Source: JAFARZ01 sp035651595
Lineage (GTDB): Bacteria > Actinomycetota > Actinomycetes > Streptosporangiales > Streptosporangiaceae
Assembly (NCBI GenBank): GCA_035651595.1
Contig: DASRFJ010000217.1
Span: forward strand, 1 to 39,786
Direction of reading: 5' to 3'
Length of the DNA: 39,786 nucleotides
A program made the position numbers and the translations under genes. Below are positions 36,939-39,786 of this stretch, in pieces (position 1 is the first letter of the stretch; the number at the start of each line of letters is the position of its first letter). The notes under the pieces are model-generated. The model saw only the letters and a program-made list of their open reading frames with translations. It had not been told where the DNA came from and did no database searches.

Positions 36939-38306
36939 GTGAGTTCTGCGGTGCGGGTCCGGCACGCGGAGCATGTGATGGGGACCGTGGTGTCGTTCGA
37001 CGTGGCGGCGCCGTTCGCCGGGGACGCGCTCGCCGCCGCGGTGCGCTGGCTGCACTGGGTGGACGAGACGTTCTCGACGTACCGTTCCGGGAGTTGCGTG
37101 AGCCGGCTGGGGCGCGGCGAGATCGCGGTCGGGGACTGTCCGCCGGAGGTCGCCGAGGTGCTGGCCGCGTGCGCGACGCTGTGTGCGGTCAGCGGCGGGT
37201 ACTTCAGCGCCTGGTACGCGGGGGCACTGGATCCGTCCGGGTATGTGAAGGGCTGGGCGATCGAACGGGCCGCGGCGATGCTGACCGCGGCGGGTTCGGC
37301 GTCGCACTGCGTCAACGGCGGGGGAGACGTGCGGTGCGTCGGCCCGCGGCGGGCCGGGCCGGAGCTCTGGCGAGTGGGTATCGCGGACCCGCTGCGGCGT
37401 GGGGCGCTGTGCGCGGTGGTGACCGGGCGGGACATCGCGGTGGCCACATCCGGAGTCGCCGAACGCGGGGCGCACATCATCGACCCGGTTCGCCACAGGC
37501 CCGCGACCGAGCTGCTCAGCGTCACGATCGTCGGGCCGGATCTGGCGCTGGCGGACGCGTATGCGACGGCGTGCGTGGCGATGGGGGATTCGCTGGATTG
37601 GCTGGCCGGGCTGGACGGCTACGAGGGATTCGGCATCCGTGCGGACGGGTCTGCCTGGGAGACCGCGGGGTTCGGCGGGTACCGCGCCGAGTTACCCGCG
37701 GTTCGCGGCCGCGGCCAGGTGCGCCGCGAGGCTGTCGGCCGTGCGGGCATCCAGTGGCGCGTGGCTGATCAGCGCGCGGTACCACAGGACGCCGTAGGCC
37801 ATATCGACGAGGATGTCCAGGTCGGCGGACGCCGACAGCTCGCCTCGGTCACGCGCGCGGGCCAGCAGCGAGCGCAGCGCCGCGCGCCGCTGAGCGGTGA
37901 AATCCTGAAGTACCTGGGACACGTGCTCGTCCTGCTGAGCGGCCGCGGCGAGCTGCCGAAGCACGCGCAGCGTGCCGGGGTCCTCGAGGCCAGCGAAGCT
38001 GTCCCTGATGAAGGCGGCCAGGTCGGCGGCGAACGAGCCGGAGTCCCGGATCGGAACGATCGCCCTGGCCCGGCGCGCCATGGCCGCCGCGACGACCGCG
38101 CCCTTGCTCGGCCACCAGCGGTAGATCGTCTGCCTGCCGACCCCGGCGGCCGCCGCGATCGCGTCGATCGTGAGGCCCTCGGTGCCGTCGCGCCGGAGCA
38201 GCTCGAACGTGCTGTCCAGGATCGCCTCCTTGGCCGCCTCGTTGCGGCGGCGGCCCGTGTGCGGTCGGCGCGGGGTCGCGGTCATGTCGTTCAGCGTAGC
38301 ATTTGA
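36939..38306 (+). CDS. apbE: ApbE-like FAD:protein FMN transferase, with antisense C-terminal read-through
   Basis: ApbE cuts FAD and links FMN to Thr in target proteins. The first 254 residues are a complete ApbE: HVMGTVVSFDVA, DETFSTYRSGSCVSRL, GYFSAWYAGALDPSGYVKGW, HCVNGGGDVRCVG and VATSGVAERGAHIIDPVRHR, ending around GFGGYRAELPA (about 37701). GTG 36939 follows the FMN-protein stop by one base. No stop occurs there; the frame continues 200 residues, exactly antisense to tetR, to TGA at 38304-38306. That extension (Arg/Gly-rich) looks like a mirror of tetR rather than a domain. The functional gene is probably 36939 to about 37701. No signal peptide is visible. Confidence 0.85.
   Translation: MSSAVRVRHAEHVMGTVVSFDVAAPFAGDALAAAVRWLHWVDETFSTYRSGSCVSRLGRGEIAVGDCPPEVAEVLAACATLCAVSGGYFSAWYAGALDPSGYVKGWAIERAAAMLTAAGSASHCVNGGGDVRCVGPRRAGPELWRVGIADPLRRGALCAVVTGRDIAVATSGVAERGAHIIDPVRHRPATELLSVTIVGPDLALADAYATACVAMGDSLDWLAGLDGYEGFGIRADGSAWETAGFGGYRAELPAVRGRGQVRREAVGRAGIQWRVADQRAVPQDAVGHIDEDVQVGGRRQLASVTRAGQQRAQRRAPLSGEILKYLGHVLVLLSGRGELPKHAQRAGVLEASEAVPDEGGQVGGERAGVPDRNDRPGPARHGRRDDRALARPPAVDRLPADPGGRRDRVDREALGAVAPEQLERAVQDRLLGRLVAAAARVRSARGRGHVVQRSI
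37692..38285 (-). CDS. TetR-family transcriptional regulator
   Basis: The 197-residue protein starts at ATG 38285 (MTATPRRPHTGRRRNEAAKE). The HTH domain is LTIDAIAAAAGVGRQTIYRW followed by WPSKGAVVAAAM (about residues 37-69), and a helical ligand-binding domain of the TetR_C_11-like type follows (FAADLAAFIRDSFAG, then LVDMAYGVLWYRALISHAP). On the minus strand TACGCT lies seven bases before the ATG, suggesting a leaderless message. It is divergent from the SDR gene and an operator-like repeat lies between them. Its 3' end converges on apbE, whose open frame runs antisense across the whole gene. Confidence 0.93.
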   Translation of the reverse strand: MTATPRRPHTGRRRNEAAKEAILDSTFELLRRDGTEGLTIDAIAAAAGVGRQTIYRWWPSKGAVVAAAMARRARAIVPIRDSGSFAADLAAFIRDSFAGLEDPGTLRVLRQLAAAAQQDEHVSQVLQDFTAQRRAALRSLLARARDRGELSASADLDILVDMAYGVLWYRALISHAPLDARTADSLAAHLAAAANRG

Positions 38307-38330
38307 CGAGACTAGGAGTCTTGGTAAGCT
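38303..38330 (+). promoter_or_regulatory. SDR promoter with TetR operator in the spacer
   Basis: TTGACG (38303-38308) and TAAGCT (38325-38330) are separated by 16 bases. The spacer contains the perfect inverted repeat AGACT-AGG-AGTCT (38309-38321). A TetR dimer bound there would block RNA polymerase at the SDR promoter and also cover the -35 region of its own promoter on the other strand. A second CGAGACTA follows at 38337-38344, possibly an extra half-site. Confidence 0.65.
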
Positions 38331-38376
38331 CGTTGTCGAGACTAATCGTTCCGGCAATCTCAGCTTGGAGGCTGAC

Positions 38377-39114
38377 ATGTCGTTCTCGGGACAGCGGGTG
38401 GTCGTCATCGGTGCGAGCGCGGGGGTCGGGGAGGCGACGGCGCGCGCGTTCGCGGCCGAGGGTGCCCAGGTGATCATCACCGGCCGGGTAAAGGAACGGC
38501 TGGACGCCGCGGCGTCACGGATCGGCGGGGACGTCTCGTCACGCGTGGTGGACGCCACCGACGGCGCGGCGGTGTCCTCGTTCTTCGGGTCGCTGGACCG
38601 GCTGGATCACCTGGTGCTCGCGGCGAGCCCGGGCGCGATCGGCAGCGGGCCGTTCGCTGACCTAGCCGAGCCGGCGCTGCGCGCGGCGTTCGACGGGAAG
38701 CTGTTCGCGTACGTGCGGGTGCTCCAGGCGGCGCTGCCGAAGCTGCGCGCGGACGGTTCGGTGACGTTCATCAGCGCCGCGTCCGCGCGCGCCGCGTATC
38801 CCGGCTCGACCGGGCTGGCGGCGGTGAACGGCGCGGTGGAGGCGATCGTGCGCCCGCTCGCGGTGGAACTGGCGCCGCTGCGGGTGAACGCGGTCTCGCC
38901 GGGCGTGATCGACACCGGATGGTGGGACGTGCTGCCCGATGACCAGCGGAAGGCGTTCTTCGGCAGCGTGGCGGCGACGAGTCCGGTGGGCCGGGTAGGG
39001 GCACCCGAGGATGTCGCGGACGCGGTGCGGTACCTCGCCGGGGCTGGGTTCGTCACCGGGACCGTGCTTGAGTGCGCGGGCGGTGCGACGCTGACCGTCG
39101 GCGCAACGGCCTGA
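38377..39114 (+). CDS. Short-chain dehydrogenase/reductase
   Basis: The 245-residue enzyme starts at ATG 38377, six bases after TTGGAGG. It has the NAD(P) motif VVVIGASAGVGEATARAFAA and a cofactor-specificity strand IITGRVKERLDAAA. The catalytic region has FISAASARAAYPGSTGLAAV followed by NGAVEAIVRPLAVELAPLRV, then NAVSPGVIDTGWW. In the classical YxxxK motif the Tyr appears as YPGSTGLAAVNG with no Lys four residues on (AAVNGAVEA instead), so catalysis may be modified. The C-terminus ends in GFVTGTVLECAGGATLTVG, typical of FabG-like SDRs. Regulation by the divergent TetR is likely. Confidence 0.9.
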   Translation: MSFSGQRVVVIGASAGVGEATARAFAAEGAQVIITGRVKERLDAAASRIGGDVSSRVVDATDGAAVSSFFGSLDRLDHLVLAASPGAIGSGPFADLAEPALRAAFDGKLFAYVRVLQAALPKLRADGSVTFISAASARAAYPGSTGLAAVNGAVEAIVRPLAVELAPLRVNAVSPGVIDTGWWDVLPDDQRKAFFGSVAATSPVGRVGAPEDVADAVRYLAGAGFVTGTVLECAGGATLTVGATA

Positions 39115-39208
39115 CGTTCCGTCGTCGGCCCGCGGCCAGGGGCCGGGGTTGGTCCCGGCCTTCCATCGCCTAACAAAGCTGCATAATTCGTACTTACATA
39201 CGATTCCG

Positions 39209-39285
39209 ATACCCCACCTGGGTATGTTCTTCATGATCACGAAGGGTTTTACGCCCTCTGGCACGCACAACCCTTCGTGATCATG
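39209..39285. repeat. Small and long perfect inverted repeats after the SDR gene
   Basis: CATGATCACGAAGGGTT (39232-39248) pairs perfectly with AACCCTTCGTGATCATG (39269-39285), a 17-bp stem around a 20-base loop. The loop contains CCCTCTGGCACGCA (39254-39267), exactly as at 4048-4061, and its own GCC-CTCT-GGC mini-hairpin. Just upstream ATACCC (39209-39214) pairs with GGGTAT (39220-39225). Both are in the convergent gap after the SDR gene and could end transcription. Confidence 0.8.
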
Positions 39286-39497
39286 CAAAGGAGCCGCGCG
39301 ACCCCGGAGACACAGCCGCACAAAGCCGGACAGAACCGGCGGGATACCCCCGGGGACACCCGGGTCTCCGATCCCCGGACCCGAAAGCCTGCGCTGGCTG
39401 GAGCCCAGCACGGCGGCCTCGCCTCGGATACACGATCAGATCCCGCCTATCGGGGCGTCCCGGCTGATACGTGGCGTGTCGGCGCGTGGGTCAGAAG

Positions 39498-39518
39498 ATT
39501 GCGGACAGTTACCCCCCC
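39498..39518. repeat. Family-1 repeat, left arm only (copy 3)
   Basis: ATTGCGGACAGTTACCCCCC plus C matches the left arm of copy 2 with one substitution. No right arm follows. It sits between the SDR gene and the partial minus-strand gene at the right edge. Confidence 0.7.
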
Positions 39519-39603
39519 AGTTTGGACCTCGTTGGCTTACTCCGGGGTTTGCCCGGATCGCTGGCTGACCGGTGGGCCGGCGGCTGGTTTGATGGGCTTC
39601 GAT

Positions 39604-39645
39604 AGCGTGGTGGTTTTTCCCTTTGTGGTAGCGGGACCCCTGTTC
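39604..39645. repeat. Family-2 repeat, single arm (copy C)
   Basis: ATAGCGTGGTGGTTTTTCCC followed by TTTGTGGTAGCGGGACCCC aligns with one arm of copies A and B across about 33 bases, with CGTGGT and CCTTTCGTGG-like cores at the same spacing. No paired arm is visible before the next gene. GGACCTCGTTGGCTTA upstream (39525-39540) also resembles GGACCCCGTTGGCTTA at 32799-32814, upstream of copy B. Confidence 0.55.
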
Positions 39646-39656
39646 GGCCACGTCGT

Positions 39657-39786
39657 TTATTTAGTCGGCGAGCCCGGGCGTGTCGTGGTTTGCTGTGGGC
39701 GGGTCTGGCGGGTGTGGCGGCGTGCCTGGCTGTCCGGGAGGGTGATGCCGGCTGCGGCGGCGTAGTCGCGGAGCTGGGCGGGGGTG
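39657..39786 (-). CDS. 3' end of a gene entering from the right edge, unknown
   Basis: The minus-strand frame from the right edge to TAA 39657-39659 gives about 42 residues, LRDYAAAAGITLPDSQARRH, then TRQTRPQQTTTRPGSPTK. The first part looks like a helix-rich, DNA-binding-like segment and the end is a Thr/Arg/Pro tail. Other frames here are less protein-like. The family cannot be named from this fragment. Confidence 0.45.
   Translation of the reverse strand, partial: TPAQLRDYAAAAGITLPDSQARRHTRQTRPQQTTTRPGSPTK

Noticed and set aside
39277..39765. 162-codon plus-strand frame near the right edge
   Set aside because: It runs through two repeat remnants and opposite a more protein-like minus-strand end; no ribosome site and no domain.

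Overview
The window is high-GC DNA with actinomycete features: many GTG starts, stop/start overlaps of 4-8 bases, -10-like boxes only 6-7 nt before start codons, a mycobacterium-like garA / ftsR / DUF151 / merR / gcvP cluster, a Methyltransf_19 (DUF574) enzyme and a TIGR03086 protein. It reads as ordinary chromosome of a soil actinomycete, probably near Streptosporangiales or Frankia-type lineages. I see no phage, conjugation module, transposase, CRISPR array, rRNA or tRNA.

Layout. 1-3122: ABC exporter (permease cut by the left edge, ATPase) divergent from a sensor kinase and LuxR-type regulator. 3134-3922: ThyX-type protein with an altered signature. 3923-4769: repeat-rich convergent gap with an orphan 84-codon reading frame. 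4770-6896: flavohemoglobin-like protein divergent from a class I amidotransferase-like protein that lacks its nucleophilic Cys. 7124-8481: CcdA-like protein and a small four-helix membrane protein. 8598-11776: GT87 membrane glycosyltransferase overlapping polX. 11806-18238: mycothiol-enzyme-like protein, beta-oxidation thiolase and multifunctional protein, methyltransferase, DUF885 protein. 18239-18878: GC minisatellite and inverted repeats. 18879-23524: DUF429 protein, an unrecognised 289-aa protein, NmrA-like reductase, release factor 3, NTF2-like protein. 23574-32665: phosphatidyltransferase, mannose-1-phosphate guanylyltransferase fusion, then garA-ftsR-DUF151-merR-glycine riboswitch-gcvP. 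32666-34255: repeats around a cupin gene. 34256-34985: HTH/Clp-N pair. 35099-38306: flavin-based transmembrane electron-transfer set (reductase, FMN-binding protein, ApbE). 37692-39114: TetR regulator and SDR. 39115-39786: repeats and the 3' end of a gene running in from the right.

The most unusual points are these. (1) The merR upstream of gcvP has no stop at its family end, so its frame runs through the whole glycine riboswitch and ends in the gcvP start codon. (2) A palindromic repeat sits in frame inside polX and recurs beside the neighbouring gene. (3) Two further families of long inverted repeats lie almost only in convergent 3' gaps. (4) The apbE frame runs through the entire antisense tetR gene. 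(5) The amidotransferase-like protein and ThyX have altered active-site motifs. All family assignments rest on reading motifs by eye; no database search was possible.
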